A stretch of DNA of 64,000 nt. Origin: Gammaproteobacteria bacterium (GTDB lineage: Bacteria; Pseudomonadota; Gammaproteobacteria; Pseudomonadales; Cellvibrionaceae). Below are positions 16,662 through 25,911 of this stretch, piece after piece (position 1 is the stretch's first letter; each line of letters begins with the position of its first letter). The notes beneath the pieces are model-generated. The model was given only the letters and a program-made list of their open reading frames with translations. It made no database searches and had not been told where the DNA came from. Both the position numbers and the translations under genes were made by a program. The stretch is taken from the NCBI GenBank assembly GCA_004172865.1, contig SEBV01000003.1, forward strand, positions 1 to 64,000, read 5' to 3'.

Positions 16662-18449
16662 TCAGCCCTGGCGCGATACAGTCACTTCAACACGACGATT
16701 GGCAGAACGCCCCGCTTCAGTTTCATTATTGCCGACTGCGCGAGTAGCTCCATAACCTTCGGTTTCATACAAAATTTGATCAAGACCATTCAAAATAAAA
16801 TAATTTTTAACACTTTCCGCACGGGCTTTTGACAGCGGGATATTGATCATATCGGTACCGGAGTTGTCCGTGTGACCTTCAATTTTAATTTGCACAACCT
16901 TGGGTGTATTTTTGATCTGCTGAATAAGCACGTCTAACTTTTGCGCAGCATTCGGTGTTAACACTGAGCTACCCACATCAAACAAAGCATCGCCACTTAA
17001 ACGCACTACCTCGGAAATTAAATCTTTGCGCGAAAAGCCTTCTGCCACTTCGAGAGGACAAGCACTAGCACCATCAATTTTTACCTTATCGTTAATTTTG
17101 GCATCTTTAACTTGTACCAAGGTATCGCGAGTAATGTTGAGTGCTGGTAACAAACTGCCCATAGCCGCCAAAGTGCGCGCGTGAGCAATATTCAAATCCG
17201 CCTCAGCGCTTGTGTAAGCGCGATTGGCTTGAAAATATTCGTTCTCCGCATCCAATAAATCCAGAAGTGAACGCTGACCGATTTTAAATTGCTCGCTGTA
17301 AGCAGTGCGAACTTTATCGCTCGAACGACGATGCTGATCCAATGATCTAAGTTGCTCTTTAATGCGTTGAGAGTCGTTGTAGGCAATTTGTGTGGTTTGA
17401 CGTAAATCCACACAGGCTTTATCGCGTTGATCTTTTGCTTGATTCACTTCTTCCAATGCTCTACGAACGGCTGAACGAGTCGCTCCGCCCGCAAAAAGAT
17501 TGTAAGTAATCGCTAGCTCAACCGCGCTTTCATCACCATAGCGATCATAATCCACACGGTCATCAAAACCATTGCTGTTACGGCTGGTGACCTGACGTGC
17601 GCGCAACTCAGCTTTCGGCAAATAACCAGAACGCTCAACTTTTACATTTGCTTGAGTTGTAGTGATATTTTTGATGGCAGCGTGAAAACCGGGATTGCCT
17701 TGATAAGCTAATTGCAGCGCTTCACGAATATTCGCAGGCAGATTGGTTTGCGAGAGTGATGATGCGGTTAAATCAGTCGCGGGCAATTGGCCTACGATGC
17801 GCAAGTAACGCGCAGTTACATCGTGCAAGTTTGAAGCTTCGGTTAATAGGTTGGTTTCAGCCAACGCCAAACGGCCTGCAACTTGTTCCAAATCTACCTT
17901 ACGGCCAACACCGGAAGTTACACGCTCTTCAATCTGACTGAAAACTTCCTGGTGTTTTGCGTAATTGTCACGCGCTGAACTCAGAAGTGCGCGCTCACGG
18001 CTAACATCTTCGTAGGCGTTAACAGCGTCGAATGCAGTAGTTTCCACGCTGTTTAACAGCTCATAATAACGGACTAGACGAGCACCTTCAAAATATTCAA
18101 CTTGGCCGCTGGTGCGAAATCCATCAAATAAACTTTGGGTTAATGATATTTGGCCTTGGCCGGTTGAGTAACGATCAAGACCATCGAAATCACGGGTAGC
18201 TTTGCCAGCGGTCACTGACACATCTACTGACGGCAAATAACCTGCACGCGCACCGCTGACTTGGTAGCCAGATGCTTTAAAAGCATGCCAGCTGGCTTGA
18301 AGCTCAGGGTTGGATTCAATTGCCTGCACTACAGCATCATGAACATTAGCTGCAGGCTGGGCGGAAACGACATAACTGGAAAGGGCTAGACAGCTTATAA
18401 GCACTCGGGGAAATACTGAAGCTACACGAACTGAACCAATTTTCATCAT
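16662..18449 (-). CDS. TolC-family outer-membrane channel fused to an OmpA C-terminal domain
   Basis: A 595-residue protein with a Sec signal (cleavage likely after VSA, ~residue 30). Residues ~35-430 are a TolC/LapE-type channel with the two internally repeated halves of outer-membrane efflux proteins. Residues ~487-595 are an OmpA-like peptidoglycan-binding domain: DALFDVGSSVLTPNA, GHTDNSGTD, LSKARAESVKNY, GRSANRRVEV. Most TolC proteins end at ~430-480 residues without this domain. The fusion would anchor the channel to the cell wall. It sits next to the exporter operon and is probably its channel, but a terminator shows it has its own transcript. A CRP-type site lies ~185 bp upstream. An AGGG site precedes the ATG. 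Confidence 0.92.
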   Translation of the reverse strand: MMKIGSVRVASVFPRVLISCLALSSYVVSAQPAANVHDAVVQAIESNPELQASWHAFKASGYQVSGARAGYLPSVDVSVTAGKATRDFDGLDRYSTGQGQISLTQSLFDGFRTSGQVEYFEGARLVRYYELLNSVETTAFDAVNAYEDVSRERALLSSARDNYAKHQEVFSQIEERVTSGVGRKVDLEQVAGRLALAETNLLTEASNLHDVTARYLRIVGQLPATDLTASSLSQTNLPANIREALQLAYQGNPGFHAAIKNITTTQANVKVERSGYLPKAELRARQVTSRNSNGFDDRVDYDRYGDESAVELAITYNLFAGGATRSAVRRALEEVNQAKDQRDKACVDLRQTTQIAYNDSQRIKEQLRSLDQHRRSSDKVRTAYSEQFKIGQRSLLDLLDAENEYFQANRAYTSAEADLNIAHARTLAAMGSLLPALNITRDTLVQVKDAKINDKVKIDGASACPLEVAEGFSRKDLISEVVRLSGDALFDVGSSVLTPNAAQKLDVLIQQIKNTPKVVQIKIEGHTDNSGTDMINIPLSKARAESVKNYFILNGLDQILYETEGYGATRAVGNNETEAGRSANRRVEVTVSRQG

Positions 18450-18631
18450 TAATCGAACCCTGTACTCTAAAAGATGGTGGTAACTAAATATATTGCAATT
18501 AGCCTAGTCAAAAAGATCGGTGTTATATAACTTTCGTACGATTATTTTTTCTCATGGCAGCTAAATCTGCATAAAAAACGCACGGCATCTTACCTGATGA
18601 CACTTAAAACCCACAACAGATAAATATCTTC

Positions 18632-18647
18632 TGTGATGCATATCACA
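18632..18647. promoter_or_regulatory. perfect CRP/Vfr-type binding site upstream of the TolC-OmpA gene
   Basis: TGTGATGCATATCACA matches the consensus TGTGA-N6-TCACA at every fixed base and is nearly a full palindrome. It lies in the 263-bp spacer between the rlmA stop and the tolC-like start, ~183 bp upstream of the latter. Binding is an inference. Confidence 0.65.
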
Positions 18648-18712
18648 ACGATAGCATAAAAATAAAATTCTTCATGCCAATGCTAAATATAGTGATTCTG
18701 AGGTGTAGCGCG

Positions 18713-19522
18713 CTAAATTGAACCCCTAGCTCGCTCGTAAACGCTGATTTGGAAATGTGCTTGATCCTTAATCCCTGTATTTACAAGGCTCTCAAGCAAT
18801 TCCTCCGTTAACTTCCATGAAAAAGGTGTCATTCTTAATAATGACTCGGTGAGATCTCCATGTGGTACATCTAATGGAAACGATACTGAATGCAGCGCTA
18901 GCTCAGTAAAACCCTGAACTACTTTAGGTTTTGGATGCGGCTTTATAGTGTCGTATATTCTTTCGCGCAATCCTATTAAATGGTCTTCTCCGGGGGTGAC
19001 GATTATCAGTTGGCCGCCCGGTTTGAGAATGCGAAAAAGCTCTTCGTCTTTGCTTGGAGCATAAATCCTCAGGACAAGATCTACACTCGTATCCGCAATT
19101 GGTAATGCATAACTTGAAGCGACTAAATATGTCTCCTTAGCTGAACGACCCTTTGCAGCTAAACGTATCCCCTCCTTTGAAATATCTACGCCATATACGG
19201 CCGCATTGTAACAATGCTCACCTAAAAAACGCGTGAAGTAGCCCTCACCACAGCCGATATCTACCAAATTATTAATGTTTACATTAATTAATGTTTTTAA
19301 TTGAGAAACCAAAGGCGAAAAATAACCTGCAGTTAAAAATGCCCGTCTCGCCACTAATTGTTGTTTGGAATCGCCAGGGTCGCGTGAATTTTTATAATGA
19401 ACGGGTAATAAATTAAAATAGCCTTCTTTTGCTTTATCGAATTGATGTCGATTAGAACAAGCAACGCCAGTTACATTTTCAATAAGGTGCAGGGAACACA
19501 AGGGGCAGATCAGCGCTTTCAT
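18713..19522 (-). CDS. rlmA: 23S rRNA (guanine-N1)-methyltransferase RlmA
   Basis: A 269-residue SAM-dependent methyltransferase of the RlmA family, which methylates G745 of 23S rRNA helix 35 in Gram-negatives (family knowledge). It has an N-terminal zinc site, CPLC then CSNRHQFD, and the family segment AKEGYFNLL. The SAM-binding fold has the glycine motif VDIGCGEGYFT. I start at the ATG at 19522 because the protein then opens directly with the zinc-finger region (MKALICPLC); the frame is open 18 codons further upstream, but that extension lacks family resemblance. It is a single gene in a minus-strand run. Confidence 0.9.
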   Translation of the reverse strand: MKALICPLCSLHLIENVTGVACSNRHQFDKAKEGYFNLLPVHYKNSRDPGDSKQQLVARRAFLTAGYFSPLVSQLKTLINVNINNLVDIGCGEGYFTRFLGEHCYNAAVYGVDISKEGIRLAAKGRSAKETYLVASSYALPIADTSVDLVLRIYAPSKDEELFRILKPGGQLIIVTPGEDHLIGLRERIYDTIKPHPKPKVVQGFTELALHSVSFPLDVPHGDLTESLLRMTPFSWKLTEELLESLVNTGIKDQAHFQISVYERARGSI

Positions 19523-19659
19523 ATTAACTATTCTTTTAAAAGAGCGCAGAATGCCGAGCTTGTTAAAAATTAGCAAGTATTGATACAGACTGAATTTTTC
19601 ACCAGCAGTAATTACTTTTTAAAATAATTACTCAGCAAAAATGTTGAAGAGTTTCGCAA

Positions 19660-19690
19660 AGAAGATGCGTCGCTAGCGCAACGCATCCAA
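19660..19690 (-). terminator. hairpin after phoH
   Basis: Arms GATGCGT (19664-19670) and ACGCATC (19681-19687) enclose a loop containing the palindrome CGCTAGCG. The tail on the minus strand is TTCTTT, a weak U-tract. It lies ~20 bp past the phoH stop and is probably its terminator. Confidence 0.45.
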
Positions 19691-19709
19691 TATTAAAATC
19701 AGGGGAAAA

Positions 19710-20522
19710 CTAATCGTCTTCTGGCACTTCGTAACGGTCGATAATATCGCGAACCAAACCGCTTCTCACAATATCGTCGCGCGCAAACTCGTGCACATAT
19801 ACATTTGGTAAATCAGTTAATCGCGCAACTGCATCGGCCAAACCGTTGGGGCCGCGAATATCGCTTTGGTTGACATCACCATTAATGACAACTTTGCAAT
19901 CTTCACCGATGCGAGTTAAAAACATTTTCATTTGTGCAACGCTGGTATTTTGCGCCTCATCCAAAATAACAAATGTTTTGCTGTTAAATGTTTTACCACG
20001 CATAAATGCTAAAGGTGCTGCCACTATTCGACCATGACGCAAACAGTAATCGACAGTACCTGCACCGAGCCGCTCATTTAAAATATCGCGGAAGGCATCA
20101 ATATAAACAGAGAATTTTTCATCGAGATCGCCTGGTAAAAAACCGAGACTTTCACCAGACTCCACCGCTGGGCGAGTTAAAATAATTCGCTCAATTCGCC
20201 CGGATTCCAACGCCTCTGCCGCTAATGCACCAGCACAATAACTTTTACCAGTACCAGCTGGGCCAATACCAAAAGTTAAAGCATTGTTATTAATTGCAGT
20301 GATGTATTCTTGCTGGGCTTGATTTTTAGCACGGAGGGGTTGGGCAGAGCGAGGTGGTGAGTAAGCTGTTTCGACTTGTTTCGAGCGGGATTTTAAATCA
20401 ACTATATTGCTATCGATTCTCGGTTGTTTTCGCGATGATTTATGTCGCGAACTTTTTTGGATGCTTTCATCCGAGAAACTGCTATGTGAGTTACTGCGTC
20501 TAGCGTGATTTCTTCTTGCCAT
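19710..20522 (-). CDS. phoH: PhoH-family ATPase
   Basis: A 270-residue P-loop ATPase of the PhoH family, linked to RNA metabolism and phosphate stress in other bacteria though its exact role is unsettled. After a basic, serine-rich N-terminus (residues 1-60) comes the PhoH domain with Walker A GPAGTGKS, the segment RPAVESGESLGFLPGDL, Walker B FVILDEAQNTS and the sensor segment VINGDVNQSD. It lacks the N-terminal KH-like region of longer PhoH proteins. A GGTGA site precedes the ATG. It is monocistronic: hairpin downstream and a 386-bp spacer upstream. Confidence 0.9.
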   Translation of the reverse strand: MARRNHARRSNSHSSFSDESIQKSSRHKSSRKQPRIDSNIVDLKSRSKQVETAYSPPRSAQPLRAKNQAQQEYITAINNNALTFGIGPAGTGKSYCAGALAAEALESGRIERIILTRPAVESGESLGFLPGDLDEKFSVYIDAFRDILNERLGAGTVDYCLRHGRIVAAPLAFMRGKTFNSKTFVILDEAQNTSVAQMKMFLTRIGEDCKVVINGDVNQSDIRGPNGLADAVARLTDLPNVYVHEFARDDIVRSGLVRDIIDRYEVPEDD

Positions 20523-20908
20523 AAATGGTCACCGCCCTTAAGTTCAAAGTTAACAACAGGTTTTAAGTTAACATCATTTGAAAGTTATCACTTTCCAGTT
20601 TCTATTTAACTTAACGCATTACCTATTTGTAGACAGAACACAGCCACATTTTTTCTGTGTCACTTTTCTATGTCGAAATCACCTCACTCGTTAGTAACTG
20701 TTCAAATAAAGAGTTAACAGAATCCTGTGAATAATTGATGACAAACATCAAGACTCACCTGTTAACTATTCCCATATCTTGTGGGTTTTTTTGTCACCCA
20801 CAACTAGATACTAGGCCTAAAGAAGAAACTGGTCAATAATTTTTTTGCGGTTTTATTACATAAAATTCATCTAATAAACCACCTAAAAAGAAGCCATAAA
20901 AAAAGCCG
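20523..20908. other. spacer upstream of phoH
   Basis: No gene seen. It must hold the phoH promoter. Four GTTAAC motifs are scattered through it. An inverted repeat, TTGTGGG (20779-20785) with CCCACAA (20797-20803), encloses an 11-nt T-rich loop; its meaning is unclear. Confidence 0.5.
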
Positions 20909-20926
20909 CTATTGAGGCTTCTTTTT
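20890..20926 (-). terminator. terminator overlapping the helicase stop codon
   Basis: Reading the minus strand, GCC-TCAATAGC-GGC is followed by seven T. A second nested repeat (GAAGCC with GGCTTC, arms near 20890 and 20920) ends in TTTTT. The stop codon TAG lies inside the hairpin loop. Confidence 0.6.
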
Positions 20927-22261
20927 GAAAACTGAAAATCCATCACCCAAGTCATTCGCAGGTTCAGGTTTTGCGCTGGGCGCGCGGCGCTTGCCGACAT
21001 TCTTTTTATCGGCAGTGCGTACTTTTACTTTTGGTTTGTCGACGCTGGTTTTCTTATCATCTACTTTCTTTTTAGTACCAACAGCTTTGCCAGATGATTT
21101 CGTTTTGTCCGGGCCTTTGTAATGCCCAACTAATCCTGGAATACTAATTAATTCAAACTTTGTACTTAAATAACGTTCGATACCATTCGTTAAATTCCAA
21201 TCGTTCGCCGCAACAAAAGAAACCGCTCTACCCTCAGCGTCTGCACGACCAGTTCGGCCTATACGATGCAAATAATCATCGCCTGATTGCGCCATATCAA
21301 AATTAATAACCAAATCTACCCCAGGAATATCCAGACCGCGCGCAGCCACATCGGTGGCAACTAAAACCTGGGTTTTACCTTGGCGAAAAAAGTCCAACGA
21401 AATGCGGCGTTGATCTTGGGTGATATCACCATGCAAAGCGCTAACTTTGTATTTGTTATAACGCAATACATTATCAAGCTGTGCTGCTTTTGCTTTGGTA
21501 TTGGTAAAAACTACGACCTTTTCAAACGATGATTTTTCCAATAACGCAACCAGCAGTTTTTCTTTATGTTTAACGTCATCCGCTAAAATCATTTGCTGTT
21601 CGATTGAATTCGCTACTTCATTAACATTAATTTCTTCGGCATCACCAAGCACAACTTGCTTGATTAGATGGCGAATTCCCTGAGGTTCCAAAGTCGCCGA
21701 GAACAATAAGGTCTGGCGATTCGTACTGCAGGTTTTCGCGATAGCCATAACGTCTTCGCTCAACCCCATTTCCAGCATGCGATCTGCTTCATCCAATATC
21801 AAAAAATCCAAACCAGTGAAATCAGTCGATTTGTGAGTCACGTGCTCTGCCAGTCGCCCTGGTGTGCCAACCACAATTTCAGGGTTTTTACGCAACATAG
21901 CTTTCTGGTATTTGAACTCTTCCCCGCCGCATACCATGCCAACTTTTATATGGGTAAACTTCAACAGCTGCTGAGCATTTTTAACGATCTGCCGAGCCAA
22001 CTCGCGAGTGGGAGTTAAAATGAGAATGCGCGAACTTTCAGGGAACTCGGTGGGCGTAGTGAGGATTTTCTGCAAGGCCGGTAAAAGGAATGCGGCTGTT
22101 TTGCCACTTCCCGTTTTTGAACTTACCAGGAGATTCTTGCCCGCCATGACCTGCGGAATCGCCTGCAACTGCACCGGCGTCGGCTGTTCGTAGCCGTGCG
22201 CATCAATCGCCTTACGCAGTTGTGGATCGGCAATCAGCTCATGGAAATGGGTTGATGTCAT
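20909..22261 (-). CDS. DEAD-box ATP-dependent RNA helicase (SrmB/RhlE-like)
   Basis: A 450-residue RNA helicase for ribosome assembly or RNA turnover. Motifs run in order: Q-motif YEQPTPVQLQAIP, Walker A SKTGSGKTAAF, Ia PTRELARQI, Ib TPGRL, II DEAD, III SAT, then the second RecA domain with TDVAARGLDIPGVD and HRIGRTGRA. The C-terminal ~80 residues are Lys/Arg-rich and disordered, as in RNA-tethering tails. An AGGA site precedes the ATG. The subfamily cannot be fixed from motifs alone, so I give no symbol. Confidence 0.9.
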   Translation of the reverse strand: MTSTHFHELIADPQLRKAIDAHGYEQPTPVQLQAIPQVMAGKNLLVSSKTGSGKTAAFLLPALQKILTTPTEFPESSRILILTPTRELARQIVKNAQQLLKFTHIKVGMVCGGEEFKYQKAMLRKNPEIVVGTPGRLAEHVTHKSTDFTGLDFLILDEADRMLEMGLSEDVMAIAKTCSTNRQTLLFSATLEPQGIRHLIKQVVLGDAEEINVNEVANSIEQQMILADDVKHKEKLLVALLEKSSFEKVVVFTNTKAKAAQLDNVLRYNKYKVSALHGDITQDQRRISLDFFRQGKTQVLVATDVAARGLDIPGVDLVINFDMAQSGDDYLHRIGRTGRADAEGRAVSFVAANDWNLTNGIERYLSTKFELISIPGLVGHYKGPDKTKSSGKAVGTKKKVDDKKTSVDKPKVKVRTADKKNVGKRRAPSAKPEPANDLGDGFSVFKKKPQ

Positions 22262-22437
22262 GGTAAATCCTCAGAAAATAGTTGTTTCAATCAAAAAGGG
22301 GCGCAATCTACGCAGATTAAGGCTGCTTATCAACCACAAGTCATGTGAATGGCCGAAATTGCCTGCAATCCTGCGAGAGCTTGCGTAAAATGCCGCCCTC
22401 GATGAATTTGCGCCACTTTATATAGATACTGCTCGTT

Positions 22438-23397
22438 ATGAGAATCATGCTAGCCCCGATGGAGGGCGTTGTAGAACATCACGTACGCGATATTTTGACA
22501 CGTATTGGCGGGCTTGATGGCTGTGTGACCGAATTTATTCGCGTTACCGATCAAAAGCTCCCCTACCGTGTTTTCTACAAATACGCGCAAGAACTGGAAA
22601 ACAACTCAACAACCCCAAACGGCACGCCCGTCAAAGTCCAATTGCTGGGCAGTAAACCTGAGCCAATGGCGATCAATGCGCTTGAGCTGGTGGAATATGG
22701 GGCCAGATCCATCGACCTGAATTTTGGCTGCCCCGCCAAAACAGTGAATTCCCACGAAGGCGGCGCATGTTTGCTACGAACTCCAGATCGCGTTTACAGC
22801 ATTATCAAAGCCGTGCGCGACGCCGTACCGGCAGATATTCCGGTTTCCGCCAAAATTCGCCTGGGCTTTGAAGACAGATCCACCTATATGGAAAACGCGA
22901 GCGCCGTGGAATCTGCGGGCGCTAACGAACTCACTGTTCACGCACGCTCAAAAGCTGATGGCTACAAACCTCCAGCTTACTGGCACTACATTGCAGACAT
23001 TAAAGCTAAATTAAAAATTCCGGTTATTGCCAACGGCGAGATTTGGACGATTGCAGATTATGTGCGCTGTAGAGAAGAATCCCAATGTGATGATGTAATG
23101 TTGGGACGCGGATTACTATCCTGCCCGGATCTCGCTCGAAAAATAAAAGCGCATTTGGCTGGTGAAGTTTATCAACCATTAAGCTGGCCAGAAATTTGCC
23201 AAATATTATTTGATTACTATCGAAAAACGACGCCCTTGTATGAAGAGAGAAATTGCGGAAATCGTGTTAAACAATGGTTAATGTATTTGAGCCGTGAGTA
23301 TCCACAAGCGCAATTATTTTTTGATGACGTTAAACGCAAAAGCACGCCTGCCGATATTGAAGACTGTTTTGCAAAAGCCTTGAATGACAGCAACTAG
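22438..23397 (+). CDS. dusC: tRNA-dihydrouridine(16) synthase DusC
   Basis: A 319-residue flavoenzyme that reduces uridine 16 in tRNA (DusC assignment by family knowledge). It opens with APMEGV, has the TIM-barrel FMN-binding segments and the catalytic cysteine in LNFGCPAKTVN, then KIRLG, HARSK and IANGEIW. The sequence resembles the DusC branch more than DusA or DusB, including the short MRxxLAPMEG start. No clear ribosome site precedes the ATG. It is divergent from the helicase (176 bp) and ends at a bidirectional terminator shared with the HDOD gene. Confidence 0.92.
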   Translation: MRIMLAPMEGVVEHHVRDILTRIGGLDGCVTEFIRVTDQKLPYRVFYKYAQELENNSTTPNGTPVKVQLLGSKPEPMAINALELVEYGARSIDLNFGCPAKTVNSHEGGACLLRTPDRVYSIIKAVRDAVPADIPVSAKIRLGFEDRSTYMENASAVESAGANELTVHARSKADGYKPPAYWHYIADIKAKLKIPVIANGEIWTIADYVRCREESQCDDVMLGRGLLSCPDLARKIKAHLAGEVYQPLSWPEICQILFDYYRKTTPLYEERNCGNRVKQWLMYLSREYPQAQLFFDDVKRKSTPADIEDCFAKALNDSN

Positions 23398-23404
23398 CAA
23401 AAAC

Positions 23405-23433
23405 AAAAAAGCCCGCAATTAGCGGGCTTTTTT
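23405..23433. terminator. bidirectional terminator between dusC and the HDOD gene
   Basis: GCCCGC-AATTA-GCGGGC (23411-23427) with six A on the left and six T on the right. It serves the convergent genes on both strands. Confidence 0.92.
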
Positions 23434-23453
23434 ATGGAAACGTTCAAAAGACT

Positions 23454-24278
23454 TTAATCAAGCAGATCATCAATAGGAGTTGCAAGATCTTTTGTATCTT
23501 CAATTTTTTCCATTAGCTTAACTAGGTTAATACCTAATTCGGTAGCTAAAGTGCTGGGAAAATTGGCAAGAATTGCTGCGCTATCTGCACCTGATTCATT
23601 CATTTTATTGATGTAGATCGCAATGCTAATTACGCCCGCCAAACGTGGGAAAACATCTGCTTTATGTGGATCTAATTGGTAGCGAATACCTTTTACAATC
23701 GCATCTGGAAATTTCCAGCGATGCGCCAATTCAGCACCCGCTTCAGAAAAATCAAAACCTAAATAATTTTTTTCGATGTCGACATTGCGCGCACCTTTAT
23801 CCACAACTTTTTGCATTTCGGCGCATTCATTTGGCAATAAAATGTGAATTAGTAATTCACCAATATTGTGAATCATGCCGCAGGTAAATGCAGTTTCGGC
23901 GTCATCATGAGAGTAACGCGCCAACCATTTACAGGTTGCTGCAACCGCGAAACTGTCGTGCCAGAATTTTCTTAAGTCGAAACCTTCCGGTGCTTTAAAT
24001 GCGCCTGTAAGGCCAGATGCTAAAACCAATGTGCGAACCGCGTTGAATCCCAACAGGAAAACCGCGTCATTCACCGAACCCACTTTGCGGTTGCCGCCGT
24101 AATGTGCCGAGTTTGCCGCACGTAGCACTTTTATTGTTAGCACTTGGTCTGCGCTAATTTTTTTTGCAATTGCGTCGTTGCTCACATTTTCATCGCCAAA
24201 ACTTTCGATAAGTTCTTGAACAACTTTGGGAATATTGGGCAATTTTTGTGCGTTATCTATTAGATTTTGTAAGTTCAC
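23454..24278 (-). CDS. HDOD-domain signalling protein
   Basis: A 274-residue protein made almost entirely of an HDOD domain (HD-related output domain, usually without hydrolase activity). Typical segments are LPNIPKVVQELI, ADQVLTIKVLRAANSA, VFLLGFNAVRTLVL and CGMIHNIGELL. Such proteins act in bacterial signalling and stress control, but the partner here is unknown. It starts with GTG; a GAGG site sits ~8 bases upstream. Not linked to an operon. Confidence 0.88.
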   Translation of the reverse strand: MNLQNLIDNAQKLPNIPKVVQELIESFGDENVSNDAIAKKISADQVLTIKVLRAANSAHYGGNRKVGSVNDAVFLLGFNAVRTLVLASGLTGAFKAPEGFDLRKFWHDSFAVAATCKWLARYSHDDAETAFTCGMIHNIGELLIHILLPNECAEMQKVVDKGARNVDIEKNYLGFDFSEAGAELAHRWKFPDAIVKGIRYQLDPHKADVFPRLAGVISIAIYINKMNESGADSAAILANFPSTLATELGINLVKLMEKIEDTKDLATPIDDLLD

Positions 24279-24603
24279 GATGTCGCCTCACTCAATGGGA
24301 TAGTACATAACCTGATAATAGTTCAGCTTTACATGTTTGCTAATTTTATTTATATAAAAAATTGGCAGCTGTGACACATCGGAATATGCAAAAACGACAA
24401 TAAGTTGCAGACGCTTAGGCTTTTGACCTATCTGCAAATTAATCTCAATAGTCAATGTCTATTTGGTGGTTACACGAAGCTGAAAATCGAGGGACAAAGA
24501 TATGAGAGAGCTACATATAGAAAGGTGACTGCGAATTGGCGAAAGGCGATATCAACCATCAGTTAAAAGCTACATTGAATCGCCCTGCCTTCCTCACCAA
24601 CGT
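24279..24603. other. spacer between the HDOD gene and the lacI-type gene
   Basis: 325 bp with no gene seen. It must carry the HDOD promoter (AT-rich part near 24.30-24.36 kb). I found no clear terminator for the regulator gene that ends at its right side. Confidence 0.5.
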
Positions 24604-25614
24604 TTAAACAGGGACAGGACCTGTGCTTTGTCTCACAATCAACTTGTGCGGGAGTATGCGTTCGACGCCCTGCATTTTTTCGCCATTCAATTGCGGCAAT
24701 AATAACTCCATGCAAGCAATGCCAATTTCTGTAAGCGGTTGCGCGATAGTGGTGAGCGCCGGGTAGCAATATTCAGACGCAGAAATGTTATCAAAACCCA
24801 TGACTGAAACATCATCTGGAATGTTGTAACCCATTTTTAAAAGTGTGGATATGCAACTAAAACCCATCTCATCACTAAAATTAAAAATTGCTGTGGGGCG
24901 ATTAGCCAAACTCATAAGTTCGCGCGTTGCAATTTCAGCTTTTTTCTGTGAGTAATCCGCAATAGTGACCAACTCTTCTTCATAAGCAATGCCCGATGCT
25001 TTTAATGCGCGCTTGTAACCTTCCATACGCGAAAATGTGCTGGGAACTGACATATTCCCCGCAATAACAGCAATGCGTTTGTGACCGAGCGAAATTAAAT
25101 AATTGATTGCATCTTCAGCGGCGGCGGCGTTATCAATATTAATTTTATCCAAACCGGCGAGTGGGATATCTTCACAGGCATTCACTAACGGAGGCAATTG
25201 ATCTGCAAGTGGAATCTCATTGTTGATATCAAAAGGTAGGCGCGAGCAGAACAATAAAATTCCATCCACTTGACGCGTGCTTACCATGGCCGCGAACGAC
25301 CGCTCGCGAGATTCCATTTCTTGCGTATCGCCAAGTAGTAAGTTGTAGCCGTTTTCAAGTGCAATATTTTCAATAGCGCGAATTACAGGGTAATTAAAAC
25401 TGCTGATTACATCGGGGATGATCGCCATCAAATTATTGCTTTTGGATTTACGCAAACTCACACCCAAACTATTGGGTGTGTAACCATATTTTTTTACAGT
25501 CTCCATCACGATTTTGCGAGTTGCTTCGGTAACTAATTCAGGATGTCGCAAAACCCGTGACACGGTTGCTGGTGATACATTCGCTTCTTTGGCGATGTCT
25601 TTAATGCCGATCAT
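24604..25614 (-). CDS. LacI/GalR-family regulator of the alpha-glucan locus
   Basis: A 336-residue repressor. The N-terminal helix-turn-helix is IKDIAKEANVSPATVSRVL, followed by the hinge YTPNSLGVSLR. The rest is a periplasmic-binding-like effector domain with RMEGYKRAL, GFDN and LTTIAQPL. I start at the ATG at 25614, which has AGGA upstream and puts the helix-turn-helix at the very N-terminus; the frame is open 20 codons further up. It lies next to the GH87/GH15/GH97 cluster, whose spacers carry CG-centred palindromes of LacI type, so it is the probable regulator of those genes. Effector unknown; an alpha-glucose oligosaccharide is likely. Confidence 0.92.
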   Translation of the reverse strand: MIGIKDIAKEANVSPATVSRVLRHPELVTEATRKIVMETVKKYGYTPNSLGVSLRKSKSNNLMAIIPDVISSFNYPVIRAIENIALENGYNLLLGDTQEMESRERSFAAMVSTRQVDGILLFCSRLPFDINNEIPLADQLPPLVNACEDIPLAGLDKINIDNAAAAEDAINYLISLGHKRIAVIAGNMSVPSTFSRMEGYKRALKASGIAYEEELVTIADYSQKKAEIATRELMSLANRPTAIFNFSDEMGFSCISTLLKMGYNIPDDVSVMGFDNISASEYCYPALTTIAQPLTEIGIACMELLLPQLNGEKMQGVERILPHKLIVRQSTGPVPV

Positions 25615-25795
25615 AGAATTCCTAATACTTGCCGTTTTAGCGTTATTTGTAATTTTGACTAGTATAGAGGCCATGCCTCACCCGAACAATCGAGCTTCGG
25701 GTAATTCAAGACTAGCGTACAAATCGTAAACGACCAATCTTTAAATAGACGTCATGCAATTCTCATACTGGCACGCGCTTTTTAGATGCTGAATA

Positions 25796-25830
25796 AAAAA
25801 GCGCCAACCGTTAAGTTGACGCTCTTTTGA
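25796..25830 (-). terminator. terminator after the first GH87 gene
   Basis: Stem AGCGCCAAC (25800-25808) with GTTGACGCT (25815-25823), one mismatch, loop CGTTAA. The A-run to its left gives the U-tract on the minus strand. It lies ~90 bp past the GH87 stop. Confidence 0.75.
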
Positions 25831-25911
25831 GAGTGGATTCCGGCTAGCAATTTTCTGAAATCAAGCATGGTTATCAACAATTGTTGTTGTCAGACCATTA
25901 GGTAACCAGTG

